From positions 1 to 64,000 of the forward strand of contig JAFIDK010000001.1 in the NCBI GenBank assembly GCA_017051695.1: a stretch of DNA of 64,000 nt, in the 5' to 3' direction. Shown here piece by piece: positions 46,100 to 55,303 of the stretch. Positions within the stretch are counted from its first letter, which is position 1, and each line of letters begins with the position of its first letter. The notes below the pieces were generated by a model, which was not told the DNA's origin, did no database searches, and was given only the letters and a program-made list of their open reading frames with translations. The stretch comes from Algoriphagus aestuarii (GTDB lineage Bacteria > Bacteroidota > Bacteroidia > Cytophagales > Cyclobacteriaceae). The translations under genes and the position numbers were made by a program.

Positions 46100-47155
46100 A
46101 TGAAAGAAAAATTGATTTCTCTGGAGGAATTCTGGTCCCTGCGCATCCAAGTCCCTATTATAGATGCCAGAAGTGAAGGGGAATTTGAGCAAAGTCATAT
46201 CCCTGGTGCTTTTAACATCCCCATCCTTTCCAATAGCGAAAGAGTGATTGTCGGTACGATGTATAAAGAAAAAGGAGCGCTGGAAGCCACTTTAAAAGGA
46301 TTTCAGTTGGTAGGACCTCGCTTTTATGAAATCCAAAAATCTGCTCTTACAAGATTTCCTGAAGGTAAAATACTGGTTTATTGCTGGAGAGGTGGCATGA
46401 GGAGCCAGATTCTATCCTGGCTTTTGAGTATGGTGGGGTTTGAAGTATACAGATTAAAAGGTGGGTACAAGACTTACAGAACTTTCACTTTTGAACAGGT
46501 TAGAAAAGATTGGAACATGCTGGTATTGGGAGGGAAGACAGGAGTAGGCAAAACCAGACTATTAAAAGCTCTTGAATCGAGAGGTGAACAAATAATAGAT
46601 TTAGAAGCTCTGGCAAATCATAAAGGATCCGCTTTTGGGGCTATAGGTCAGAAACCTCAGCCTAGTGTGGAGCAATTTGAAAACCTATTGGCCGAAGAAT
46701 TAGCAAAGAAAGATCCTGAAAAAATAATCTGGCTGGAAAATGAAAGCCGAAGAATCGGGAAAATCGTACTAAACGATCACTTTTTTGATCAAATGGCAAC
46801 ATCACCTTTAGTCGATATCCGAAAACAAGAATCTGACAGGATAAAATTGATCATAGAAGAATATTCGCATTTACCAACAGAAGAATTGATCGCAGCTGTC
46901 AACCGGCTGAAAAAGAAATTGGGAGGTTTGAGAACCACAGAAGCAATTCAAGATATAATTCAAGGAAATCATGAGGGTTGGATATCGAATATGCTGATCT
47001 ACTATGATAAAACCTATCAATTTGACTTGGAAAGACACAGACCGGATTTGATCGAGGTTTTAGATTTATCCAACAAGGATTTAAATGAATCCATAGACAA
47101 ATTATTACAACTTAAGAGCCTTATTCATGGAAAACTCACCAACACGACTCACTGA
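46100..47155 (+). CDS. mnmH: tRNA 2-selenouridine synthase
   Basis: 351 residues from ATG 46100. N-terminal rhodanese domain: IIDARSEGEFEQSHIPGA; active-site Cys in LVYCWRGGMRSQ. C-terminal P-loop domain: LGGKTGVGKTRLLKAL. It replaces sulfur by selenium at the wobble uridine (s2U to se2U) of tRNA Lys/Glu/Gln, using selenophosphate from SelD, the next gene. Overlaps selD by 29 nt, so the pair is tightly coupled. Confidence 0.95.
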   Translation: MKEKLISLEEFWSLRIQVPIIDARSEGEFEQSHIPGAFNIPILSNSERVIVGTMYKEKGALEATLKGFQLVGPRFYEIQKSALTRFPEGKILVYCWRGGMRSQILSWLLSMVGFEVYRLKGGYKTYRTFTFEQVRKDWNMLVLGGKTGVGKTRLLKALESRGEQIIDLEALANHKGSAFGAIGQKPQPSVEQFENLLAEELAKKDPEKIIWLENESRRIGKIVLNDHFFDQMATSPLVDIRKQESDRIKLIIEEYSHLPTEELIAAVNRLKKKLGGLRTTEAIQDIIQGNHEGWISNMLIYYDKTYQFDLERHRPDLIEVLDLSNKDLNESIDKLLQLKSLIHGKLTNTTH

Positions 47156-48167
47156 ATGGAGTGAAGGATCAGGATGTGGATGCAAAATCGCACCTGCTAT
47201 CCTGGACCAAATCTTATCTGCCAGTGGGTCATTCTCTCAAGTTGACCCAAATTTATTGGTTGGTAATTCGGGGAAAGATGACGCTGCAGTATATCAGGTC
47301 TCCGAGGATATAGCGATTATCAATACAGTAGATTTCTTCACCCCGATTGTCGATGATCCCTTTGATTTTGGGAGAATTGCCGCTACCAATGCAATTTCAG
47401 ACATCTATGCGATGGGAGGAAAGCCTCTTTTTGCCAATGCTATATTAAGCTGGCCTGTAGAGAAGCTTTCTCCTGAGCTGGCAGCAAAGGTCATGGAAGG
47501 TGCAAAAAGCATTTGCAAAACTGCTGGAATTGAACTGGCAGGAGGTCATTCCATTGCAGCAAAAGATCCGATTTTTGGACTTTCGGTCAATGGCATTGTA
47601 CATCCCAGAAAAATCAAAACTAACAATGGCGCAAAAGCCGGCGACATTATTTATCTCACCAAACCGCTAGGGATAGGCGTATTGGCCACGGCCTTGAAAA
47701 GACAAAAAATTCAGGATAAAGATTATCTGAGTTTGCTCGACACAGCTTGTAGATTAAATTCGGTAGGCGAAATCATAGGTAATCACGAAGAAGTTCATGC
47801 CATGACGGATGTGACTGGTTTTGGGTTACTGGGCCATCTTACCGAAATGTGTGAAGCAGCCGACATTTCTGCTGAGATAGAATTACACAAACTACCTTTG
47901 ATCGAAGGAATTCAGGAATACATCAATCAATTTATTTTCCCTGACAATACATACCGAAACTGGAACGCCTATAGTGCCAAAACGAAAGGTGTGGTCGGAA
48001 TGGATTTGGTCAAACTTTGCGATCCACAAACCAGCGGAGGATTGATGTTGGCTGTAGATCCTGAAAATCAGAAATGGTTTGAAGATGCAATGAAGCAACA
48101 GAATCAGGTGATATGGGAGATCGGGGTATTTAAGGAAAAAGGAGAGTTTGTAGTGGAGGTAAAATAA
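47127..48167 (+). CDS. selD: Selenide, water dikinase
   Basis: 346 residues. Makes selenophosphate from selenide and ATP. Catalytic Cys17 and Lys20 in GSGCGCKI (Cys form, not selenocysteine; same numbering as E. coli). Mg/ATP ligands: GKDDAAVY and NTVDFFTPIVDDP. No selA, selB or selC is in the window; the linkage to mnmH points to selenium use in tRNA. Terminated by a strong bidirectional hairpin. Confidence 0.96.
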   Translation: MENSPTRLTEWSEGSGCGCKIAPAILDQILSASGSFSQVDPNLLVGNSGKDDAAVYQVSEDIAIINTVDFFTPIVDDPFDFGRIAATNAISDIYAMGGKPLFANAILSWPVEKLSPELAAKVMEGAKSICKTAGIELAGGHSIAAKDPIFGLSVNGIVHPRKIKTNNGAKAGDIIYLTKPLGIGVLATALKRQKIQDKDYLSLLDTACRLNSVGEIIGNHEEVHAMTDVTGFGLLGHLTEMCEAADISAEIELHKLPLIEGIQEYINQFIFPDNTYRNWNAYSAKTKGVVGMDLVKLCDPQTSGGLMLAVDPENQKWFEDAMKQQNQVIWEIGVFKEKGEFVVEVK

Positions 48168-48168
48168 A

Positions 48169-48204
48169 AAAGAACAGCCAGTGATTTTTACTGGCTGTTC
48201 TTTT
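48169..48204. terminator. Bidirectional terminator between selD and the DUF502 gene
   Basis: AAAGAACAGCCAGT (48169-48182) pairs with ACTGGCTGTTCTTT (48190-48203): 14-bp stem, 7-nt loop, T-rich on both strands. Serves both converging genes. Confidence 0.93.
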
Positions 48205-48220
48205 ATAAATCGATCATTCT

Positions 48221-48775
48221 CTAAACCAAAGGAGACACCCCTCCGCTTACCATAAATTTCATTACCTCAGAACTTTTCACTCCGACTAATGGAGTGACTT
48301 TATCTTTTGGAACTAAGAACACATTGCCCGATACATTGTAGCTGTGAGGAAAATAAACCGCAATCATATCAGCCTCTCCTATGATTGACATATCCTCTTG
48401 CGTAATAAATCCCAAGCGCATCAAAGTATCGCTGATCTGAACTTTCACCGGAGACGAGAACTTCTTTTTATCTCCCACAAATGCCCCCATTAGATCTTTG
48501 ATACTGGTATAAATCAGATTGACTAGCGGGATTCTCACCAAGCCTCTTTCCAGCCAGTCAAACAAAGGCTTTGCAAAGAATAAACTAGCCAAATACCCAA
48601 CAAAAGTGATCAAGGCCAAAACCATTAAAATTCCGATCCCAGGAATAGGAACTGGAATTAAATTATCCAAGAAAAGGATGGTTTGAAAAATGATATAAAT
48701 AGTCACCACTAAAGGAGTGACAAACAACAATCCACGCAAGAAATAAGAAAGGATGCGTTTATATGTAAATGCCAT
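48221..48775 (-). CDS. DUF502 membrane protein
   Basis: 184 residues from ATG 48775; the longer frame begins with a TTG inside the upstream hairpin. DUF502 family (PF04367): two N-terminal helices (about 6-35 and 45-68), the motif GLVRIPLVNLIYTSIKDL, and a C-terminal globular segment (VFLVPKDKVTPL). Function of the family unknown, membrane-associated. Confidence 0.88.
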   Translation of the reverse strand: MAFTYKRILSYFLRGLLFVTPLVVTIYIIFQTILFLDNLIPVPIPGIGILMVLALITFVGYLASLFFAKPLFDWLERGLVRIPLVNLIYTSIKDLMGAFVGDKKKFSSPVKVQISDTLMRLGFITQEDMSIIGEADMIAVYFPHSYNVSGNVFLVPKDKVTPLVGVKSSEVMKFMVSGGVSPLV

Positions 48776-48788
48776 GGCTGGAAATTTA

Positions 48789-48823
48789 AAATCCTGATTA
48801 TTGTTCAATAATAATCAGGATTT
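48789..48823 (-). terminator. 14-bp hairpin between the DUF1080 gene and DUF502
   Basis: On the minus strand AAATCCTGATTATT (48823-48810) pairs with AATAATCAGGATTT (48802-48789), loop 7 nt. Followed by TTAAATTT rather than a clean T run, then the DUF502 ATG 14 nt on. Likely a terminator of the DUF1080 gene, or a 5' control hairpin of DUF502. Confidence 0.55.
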
Positions 48824-48858
48824 ACACTTGAAATAACTTTTCACTCTATTTTCTTCTA

Positions 48859-49488
48859 TCAGTCAGGAAGGACTTTCACTTTTACGCTCTTGTAATAGAT
48901 CACAGACTTAGGATCATGTGCCTGCAAAGCAATCGTGCCATGATCTACTTTTTTAGTCCCTAAATCTCCTTTACGGTTTTCATCTTTGGATTGATCATAA
49001 ACATTCACCGTCTCTCCATTGATCTTTACGGTCACCACATCACCCTGTACGATAATATGCTCCGTGTACCATTCTCCATCTTTCACATAAACATCTTTCA
49101 CATCTTGGAATGAATAAACGCTACCTGTTTTTCTCCAGTCAGTATGGCTTTGATTTACCTGGATTTCATAGCCTACATTCGGCCATCCATCTTCTTGGTA
49201 TTGTGTATGGATGAAAATACCTGAGTTGGCACCAGGCATTGTTTTTACTTCTGCAATAACTTCGAAATTATTGAAATCATGATTTGCGACATCTCCATTG
49301 TAAAATGCATGTCCTCTTGGTCCTTCCACCTTGATGACTCCATCTTCTACTTTAAATGATTGAGAGTTTTCTGAAATTTTCCAGCCATCTAAATTTTTAC
49401 CATTGAAAAGCTCCACCCATTCTCCGGACTGGGCAGAAACTGAAAATGCGATCAAAAAGCAAATAGCAAATGAAAATAAGTTTTTCAT
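48859..49488 (-). CDS. Secreted DUF1080 / 3-keto-disaccharide hydrolase-like protein
   Basis: 209 residues, signal peptide ending SVSAQ, then one DUF1080 domain: WVELFNGKNLDGWKI, NSGIFIHTQYQEDGWPNVG, and C-terminal IALQAHDPKSVIYYKSV. Third member of this family in the window. Lies between terminators at both ends, so it forms its own unit downstream of the nqr operon. Substrate unknown. Confidence 0.88.
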   Translation of the reverse strand: MKNLFSFAICFLIAFSVSAQSGEWVELFNGKNLDGWKISENSQSFKVEDGVIKVEGPRGHAFYNGDVANHDFNNFEVIAEVKTMPGANSGIFIHTQYQEDGWPNVGYEIQVNQSHTDWRKTGSVYSFQDVKDVYVKDGEWYTEHIIVQGDVVTVKINGETVNVYDQSKDENRKGDLGTKKVDHGTIALQAHDPKSVIYYKSVKVKVLPD

Positions 49489-49555
49489 AATACGAGGGTT
49501 TAATAGTTTGATTGAAATTTAAAGCCAAATCCTGAATAAATCCCTCCTAATAACA

Positions 49556-49585
49556 TAAAAAACCCGAAGAATTACTTCTCCGGGT
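49556..49585 (-). terminator. Terminator after nqrE
   Basis: On the minus strand ACCCGGAGAA pairs with TTCTTCGGGT (one A-C mismatch), loop 4 nt, followed by six T. It closes the nqrABCDE transcript before any nqrF. Confidence 0.88.
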
Positions 49586-49617
49586 CTTTATTACTTTATT
49601 AAGTTCCAATTCTACTC

Positions 49618-50229
49618 TTAAAGGTCAATACCCATAAAGGACATAAATGCCATCCCCATCAAACCAGTCAAAAGCATGGTAATTCCCAATCCTTTTAAAC
49701 CGTTGGGAACATCGGAGTATTTCAATTTTTCTCTGATGGCTGCAAGAGCTACGATAGCCAAACAGAATCCTGTTCCTGACCCAAATCCATAAACTGCAGA
49801 TTCAGCCAAAGTATAATCTCTCTGAGCCATGAAAAGCGAACCACCAAGGATCGCACAGTTTACTGCGATCAAAGGAAGGAAAATACCCAAAGCCCCATAA
49901 AGTGCAGGAGCAAATTTCTCAACCACCATTTCTACCAATTGTACCATTGCAGCGATGATCGCGATAAACATGATAAATCTCAAGAAAGAAAGATCAACAG
50001 ATGCAAGATCTGCCATTGCCCAAGATAGAGCTCCTTCTTTCAATACATATTCGTTCAATAGCCAGTTTACAGGAACTGTCACCGTCAAAACGAAGATAAC
50101 TGCTGCACCCAAACCGATTGCTGTACTTACTTTTTTCGATACGGCCAGGAAAGAACACATTCCAAGGAAGTAAGCGAAAACCATATTGTCGATAAAAACC
50201 GACCGAATACCTAAGCTAAATAATTCCAT
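49618..50229 (-). CDS. nqrE: Na+-translocating NADH:quinone reductase subunit E
   Basis: 203 residues, six transmembrane helices, homologous to NqrD with inverted topology. [14 protein letters not shown] carries a conserved Cys that ligates the intramembrane 2Fe-2S cluster together with NqrD. Last gene of the operon here; a terminator follows 33 nt later, and no nqrF is present downstream. Confidence 0.95.
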   Translation of the reverse strand: MELFSLGIRSVFIDNMVFAYFLGMCSFLAVSKKVSTAIGLGAAVIFVLTVTVPVNWLLNEYVLKEGALSWAMADLASVDLSFLRFIMFIAIIAAMVQLVEMVVEKFAPALYGALGIFLPLIAVNCAILGGSLFMAQRDYTLAESAVYGFGSGTGFCLAIVALAAIREKLKYSDVPNGLKGLGITMLLTGLMGMAFMSFMGIDL

Positions 50230-50245
50230 TTTTCTTTACTGGTTT

Positions 50246-50929
50246 TTAGTGTTCAACATATCCTGTTTTGGTACGCTGTACCCAAATGATCAATCCAAGG
50301 ATAATGAAAGCACCCACTGGAGAAACCATTAGGCCATTGGTAGCCAATTTAAAATCCGGCCCGAAAAGACCTGATACAGTGTCAAAAACCGGAAGTCCGA
50401 ACACTGATCCTGAACCCCAAAGCTCTCTGAAGAAAGCCACAGTTAGGATAATCCAAGAATAACCTAAAGCAGATCCCAAACCATCCAAAACAGAATCGTA
50501 AGGCTTGTTCCCCAAAGCAAATGCTTCTAGTCTACCCATAACGATACAGTTGGTGATGATCAAACCTACAAATACGGAAAGTTCCTTGTACATGTCATAA
50601 GCAAATGCCTTCAACACTTCACTGACCAAGGTTACCAAAGTCGCTACTACGGCAAGCTGTACGATAATACGAACCCTTGCAGGGATCGTGTTTCTCATTA
50701 AGGAGATCACAAAGTTAGACATTGCAACTACGAAAATTACAGATATCGCCATTACAAGAGTAGGCTTCAGCTGTGTAGTTACTGCCAAGGCGGAGCAAAT
50801 CCCCAATACCTGGATGGTAATTGGGTTTTCATCCACCAATGGATCTGTTACTAATTTTTTACGGCGCTTGGAGAGGAAAGCCTCTGCTGGCTTTTTCTCT
50901 ATCGCTTTTTCTATAGTTTCAGCACTCAT
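50246..50929 (-). CDS. nqrD: Na+-translocating NADH:quinone reductase subunit D
   Basis: 227 residues, six helices. ICSALAVTTQL carries the cluster Cys that pairs with NqrE. N-terminal extension of about 30 charged residues (EKAIEKKPAEAFLSKRRKK) makes it slightly longer than proteobacterial NqrD. 16 nt before nqrE, 30 nt after nqrC. Confidence 0.95.
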   Translation of the reverse strand: MSAETIEKAIEKKPAEAFLSKRRKKLVTDPLVDENPITIQVLGICSALAVTTQLKPTLVMAISVIFVVAMSNFVISLMRNTIPARVRIIVQLAVVATLVTLVSEVLKAFAYDMYKELSVFVGLIITNCIVMGRLEAFALGNKPYDSVLDGLGSALGYSWIILTVAFFRELWGSGSVFGLPVFDTVSGLFGPDFKLATNGLMVSPVGAFIILGLIIWVQRTKTGYVEH

Positions 50930-50959
50930 ATTGATTAATTTCAGTGAGTTTTAATTCGG

Positions 50960-51724
50960 TTAAAGAGCGGCAACTGCCTGAGAAGATTTTTTAGACTCGA
51001 TATAAGCTTTATAATGTCCCAGGTAATTAATTACCATGTTATTGACACCTGTACCGGTAATAGTAGCTCCAGACATGCCATCTATTTTATGAGGTTCGGA
51101 AGAATAATCCTTTCCTTCACCTTTTTGCATCTGTACACCTACTAATTCACCTGATTCATTAAAAATTTCTTTTCCAGAATACCTTGCTTGAACTTCAGGA
51201 GTAGTGATTCTTGCACCTAGACCTGGGGTTTCTCCAGCGTGCGCCAAAGTAATACCTCCGACGGTGTTCATATCAGTATCCAAGGCAAGATAACCCCAAA
51301 TTGCATCCCATAGTCCAGCTCCATATAAAGGAAGAATATAAGATTTCACTTTAGAATCATCTCCCTCCTCATGGTAAATAAAAACAGGATAAAGTCTGTC
51401 TTCTGCAGGAAGTTTATAATTTTTAGCGACGTCAATGTTTTCAGCAGAAACAGCAACTCCATCTTTTTCGGTAACTTCTTTACCATTGATATCTACTACA
51501 GTGGCACCAATATGGCTTTCGTAATATTGATTTACCTCTTGAGGAGTCATTGCAGAAATCTCATCCCCGCTAATTACAGCTCCAAGGATCTGCTTTTTCT
51601 TATCCAAAGCAATGGCTTCTTGCTGTCTTGGTCCCAATATCTGAGCCGTACCAGAAAGTAATAATCCTAATACTACGGTCAAAATAACTGAGAATGTTAT
51701 GATATAAGCGTTAGACTGTTGCAC
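50960..51724 (-). CDS. nqrC: Na+-translocating NADH:quinone reductase subunit C
   Basis: 254 residues, one N-terminal helix (about 6-26) and a periplasmic FMN domain. Covalent FMN attaches at the Thr of DGMSGATITGTG. Starts with GTG at 51724, 14 nt inside the end of nqrB, which indicates translational coupling; no ATG is available near the family's normal N terminus (QQSNAYIITFS). Confidence 0.95.
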   Translation of the reverse strand: MQQSNAYIITFSVILTVVLGLLLSGTAQILGPRQQEAIALDKKKQILGAVISGDEISAMTPQEVNQYYESHIGATVVDINGKEVTEKDGVAVSAENIDVAKNYKLPAEDRLYPVFIYHEEGDDSKVKSYILPLYGAGLWDAIWGYLALDTDMNTVGGITLAHAGETPGLGARITTPEVQARYSGKEIFNESGELVGVQMQKGEGKDYSSEPHKIDGMSGATITGTGVNNMVINYLGHYKAYIESKKSSQAVAAL

Positions 51725-52913
51725 GTTGTAACCTCCTTGTTTTGTTAGCTTTTACTACATAATAATCGATCAGCGGAGCAAATACGTTCATAAACAATAC
51801 TGCTAGCATGATCCCTTCAGGGTATGCTGGGTTAGTCACTCGGATGATTACAGTTAAAACACCGATCAACAAACCATAGATCCACTTTCCAGTTTCTGTC
51901 TGTGCGGCAGATACCGGATCAGTGGCCATGAATACCAAACCAAAAGCCATACCGCCCATCACCCAGTGGTATTGTGGTGGCAAAGCCATATATTCATTCA
52001 CAGCCAATAGATTCAAAATGGTCCCCATTACATAAGCTCCTGCAAATCCAGAAACAATAATTTTCCAGCTTCCTACGCCTGTTGCAATCAAAATAACCGC
52101 TCCAACCAGAGCCATCAAGGTAGATGTTTCTCCAATTGAACCAGGAACCCAACCCATAAATAAGTTCATGAAACTAAAATCACCACCTATGGATGCATTG
52201 TGGGTATTCAAAGCTTCAACGGCTGTTTGTGTTCCTTCTACTCCAGCATTATAAGCAACTGAAAGAGCTGTTGCTCCAGAGAAACCATCTACAGCAGTTT
52301 CACCACTTAGATAAGTCCAAACTTGATCACCTGAAATCTGGGCAGGATAGGCAAAATACAAGAATGCTCTAGCAGTCATCGCTACGTTGAGGATATTCAT
52401 CCCTGTACCTCCGAAAACCTCTTTCCCGATCACTACAGCAAAAATTGTCGCCAAAGCTACTTGCCATAAAGGAATAAATGGAGGCATAACCAAAGCAATC
52501 AACATCCCTGAAACCAAGTATCCTTCACTAATCGGGTGGTTTCTGATTACACAGAAAGTAAATTCTGTCAAAAGTCCCACTGCATAAGAAACAATTAAAG
52601 TAGGAAGAACAGCCATCGCCCCAAAAAGAGCCCTGTCTACCCAAGTCACTTCTTCTCCTACAGCTAGGAAGTGCTGATATCCTACATTCAAAATTCCGAA
52701 AATCAAAGCAGGGATCATGGCAATTACTACCGTGATCATTACTCTTTTTAAATCTACAGCATCTTTAATCTGCGCACCTTTTGACTTGGTAGTCAAATCA
52801 GGAGCAAAAGCAATCGTCCGGTGTCCTTCATAAAGAGTGTAGAATTTCTCCCACTTTCCTCCCTTTTCGAAATTCGGCTTTAGCTTATCAAATAAGTTTT
52901 GTAATGCCTTCAT
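51711..52913 (-). CDS. nqrB: Na+-translocating NADH:quinone reductase subunit B
   Basis: 400 residues, about ten helices. Second covalent FMN site at the Thr of VDGFSGATALS; riboflavin and quinone sites lie in the same subunit. Housing of the sodium channel. Cytosolic N-terminal segment of about 55 residues. 3 nt behind nqrA. Confidence 0.96.
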   Translation of the reverse strand: MKALQNLFDKLKPNFEKGGKWEKFYTLYEGHRTIAFAPDLTTKSKGAQIKDAVDLKRVMITVVIAMIPALIFGILNVGYQHFLAVGEEVTWVDRALFGAMAVLPTLIVSYAVGLLTEFTFCVIRNHPISEGYLVSGMLIALVMPPFIPLWQVALATIFAVVIGKEVFGGTGMNILNVAMTARAFLYFAYPAQISGDQVWTYLSGETAVDGFSGATALSVAYNAGVEGTQTAVEALNTHNASIGGDFSFMNLFMGWVPGSIGETSTLMALVGAVILIATGVGSWKIIVSGFAGAYVMGTILNLLAVNEYMALPPQYHWVMGGMAFGLVFMATDPVSAAQTETGKWIYGLLIGVLTVIIRVTNPAYPEGIMLAVLFMNVFAPLIDYYVVKANKTRRLQRATV

Positions 52914-52916
52914 ATT

Positions 52917-54269
52917 TTAACTATACATTAATAATTCAATCCCATTTCTTACCAATTCCTGCAAATCGTTCTTCGAAGGATCTACAAACTCGCATAATGC
53001 GACATCTTCTTCTATGATTTCATAAAGTCCAAGCTCTTCCATTTCATCAAAATCCTCAGACACGATAGCCTTAAACAAATAAGTAGGAAGGATATCCATA
53101 GGAAGTACTTTTTCAAAAACTCCTGTCACCACAAATGGTCTTTCCTCTCCGTGCGTATTAGTATCCACTTTAAATTCCCTTTTGTTTAAGAAAGAGAAGA
53201 TACCCAAGGCTTTGCTAAAGCTCAACTTGGAAGTGGTAGGCTTGATCCAACCTAAGAATTCTTCATAGTCTCCTTCAGGAATTACCGTAATCTGGTTATG
53301 ATAATATCCAATGTATCCATCCAAAGAAATCTTCTCACCAGAAAGTACATTGCCAGAGATGACCCTTACATGGCCTGAATTCAGATTACCTTTTGTGAAA
53401 GTTGAAACATTTGCTCCGGTAAACGTTTTCACATAAGCAGCTTTGGTCACTTCAGAACCTGTGACAGCTACGACTTTTGAAGCATCATAAATACCTTCCA
53501 AAAGCAATTTACCGATCTGTATAACGCCATAAGGATTAACTGTCCAAGCTATTTCGCCTTTGTTGATAGGATCTAAATGATGGATCTGAATACCTACATT
53601 ACCAGCTGGGTGCGGACCGGAAAACTTATTGACTACAGCATTTTTCACATTGGAAAATACCGCTGGAGTTGGATTCGCACCATCAAGATTTAGATGAACT
53701 TTACCTGGAGTAAGTTTCGCCAAGGCATCGATACCTGCCTGAAAATAGTTTTCCTCACCTTTTAAAGTGAAACCATAATCAGCTGCCAAAGGATTGGTAT
53801 CAAAACCAGACACGAAAATAGCTTTAGGAGTATCCGCAGGATTAGCTACGATTCCGTAGGGTCTTTGGATAATGGAAGGCCAAATACCTGAACTGGCAAT
53901 TTTAGCCACCAATGCATCTCTATCTAAAGAAGCGACATCGGCTTTACCTAAATCTTCGTGGGTGATGGTTGCGTCCGCTTGGATCTTGATTTCAAGAAGC
54001 TTTCTTTTCTCTCCTCTTTTTACTTCTAGTACCTGACCGGAAACCGGAGAAGTATAGATAACCTGATCCAGGGCTTTATCGAACATGATGGGAGTACCAG
54101 CCTTTACGGTATCTCCTTCGTTGACAAGTACTTTAGGCCTTTGCAAGCCAATAAAGTCCGTCGGCTTAATGGCGAAGGTTTGAGCTGGAGCAAAATCAGC
54201 TAACTCTTGATTAGCCTTTCCTACCAGTTTGAGGTCAAAACCCTTCTTAAGCTTCACTATTTTAGACAT
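52917..54269 (-). CDS. nqrA: Na+-translocating NADH:quinone reductase subunit A
   Basis: 450 residues from ATG 54269; the longer frame starts at TTG with 18 codons that match nothing. Cytosolic quinone-proximal subunit with RnfC-like barrel-sandwich folds: KLKKGFDLKLVG, RPKVLVNEGDTVKAG, VIYTSPVSGQVLEVKRGEKR. First gene of the operon; a TAGATTTG -7 element lies 37 nt upstream. Confidence 0.94.
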   Translation of the reverse strand: MSKIVKLKKGFDLKLVGKANQELADFAPAQTFAIKPTDFIGLQRPKVLVNEGDTVKAGTPIMFDKALDQVIYTSPVSGQVLEVKRGEKRKLLEIKIQADATITHEDLGKADVASLDRDALVAKIASSGIWPSIIQRPYGIVANPADTPKAIFVSGFDTNPLAADYGFTLKGEENYFQAGIDALAKLTPGKVHLNLDGANPTPAVFSNVKNAVVNKFSGPHPAGNVGIQIHHLDPINKGEIAWTVNPYGVIQIGKLLLEGIYDASKVVAVTGSEVTKAAYVKTFTGANVSTFTKGNLNSGHVRVISGNVLSGEKISLDGYIGYYHNQITVIPEGDYEEFLGWIKPTTSKLSFSKALGIFSFLNKREFKVDTNTHGEERPFVVTGVFEKVLPMDILPTYLFKAIVSEDFDEMEELGLYEIIEEDVALCEFVDPSKNDLQELVRNGIELLMYS

Positions 54270-54305
54270 ATCTGTTTTTGAACTATGAGCCTTTGAAAAA
54301 CGCCC

Positions 54306-54313
54306 CAAATCTA
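54306..54313 (-). promoter_or_regulatory. Promoter -7 element of the nqr operon
   Basis: TAGATTTG on the minus strand, exact TAnnTTTG match, 37 nt before the chosen nqrA ATG. -33 element not clear. Confidence 0.45.
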
Positions 54314-54406
54314 ATAAATACAAATTTTATTTAGGGAGTATCTGGGATATTATGTTTCACTTTTTAAGAGAATGGTTGCCAATTATTTCTGAAGGTGATA
54401 TTTAAA

Positions 54407-55303
54407 TCAGATCGGCAATGCATTTTCTTCCATTGATTCTAAATGAGATTTTACTTGTTCCATCAGCCACATCGGCGTGGAAGTCGCACCACAAACGCCA
54501 ACTTTATCTCCTACTTTAAACCACTCAGAATTCATTTCCGTCTCATTTTCAATGAAATAACTTCTTTCATTCTCATTGAGACAAACTTGATAAAGGGCTT
54601 TTCCATTGGAACTCTTCTTTCCTGAAACGAAAAGAATGACATCATTTTCTTGAGCGAAGCGCTGAAGTTGCGGTTCGCGGTTGGAAACCTGACGACAAAT
54701 AGAATCATTTGCATTAAATGGCACTTCATCTATTTCAGAATTGGCTTTCTTGATTCTTTCTTCAATCTTATGAGAAAGATCGTAGAATCCCTTCGTGCTT
54801 TTAGTTGTCTGACTAAACAAGGTAACTGGTCTGGTATAATCGATTTTTTCCAAATCGCTTTCTTCCATGACTACTACTGCCTTTTCTAAAGTCTGCCCTG
54901 TCAACCCTATCACCTCCGCATGTCCTTTCTTGCCATAAATGACAATCTGGCCATTTTCCCTTTCCATTCGGTCAAAAGCAGTCTTTACACGATGTTGAAG
55001 CTTTAAAACCACTGGACAAGATGCATCTATCAATTCGATGTTGTTTTCTATGGCAGTTTTATACGTTTCTGGCGGTTCTCCGTGTGCACGGATCAACACT
55101 TTGCAATTGCTTAATTCCTGCAATTCCTCCCGGTCGATCACTACCAATCCCTTTTCCCGTAATCGTTTCACCTCCATATCGTTATGCACGATATCTCCTA
55201 GACAATAGAGTTGATCGCTTTGCTCCATCTCATCTTCTGCCATTTTGATGGCAAACTCCACTCCGAAGCAATAACCTGAATTCTTATCAATGGTTACCTG
55301 CAT
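54407..55303 (-). CDS. ispH: 4-hydroxy-3-methylbut-2-enyl diphosphate reductase
   Basis: 298 residues. Last step of the MEP pathway; [4Fe-4S] enzyme. Cluster cysteines: SGYCFGVEFA (Cys12), DASCPVVLKLQ and NDSICRQVSNREPQ. Substrate motifs: RAHGEPPETY, GKKGHAEVIG and SQTTKST. Overlaps cmk by 17 nt and is read from its promoter. Confidence 0.96.
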   Translation of the reverse strand: MQVTIDKNSGYCFGVEFAIKMAEDEMEQSDQLYCLGDIVHNDMEVKRLREKGLVVIDREELQELSNCKVLIRAHGEPPETYKTAIENNIELIDASCPVVLKLQHRVKTAFDRMERENGQIVIYGKKGHAEVIGLTGQTLEKAVVVMEESDLEKIDYTRPVTLFSQTTKSTKGFYDLSHKIEERIKKANSEIDEVPFNANDSICRQVSNREPQLQRFAQENDVILFVSGKKSSNGKALYQVCLNENERSYFIENETEMNSEWFKVGDKVGVCGATSTPMWLMEQVKSHLESMEENALPI

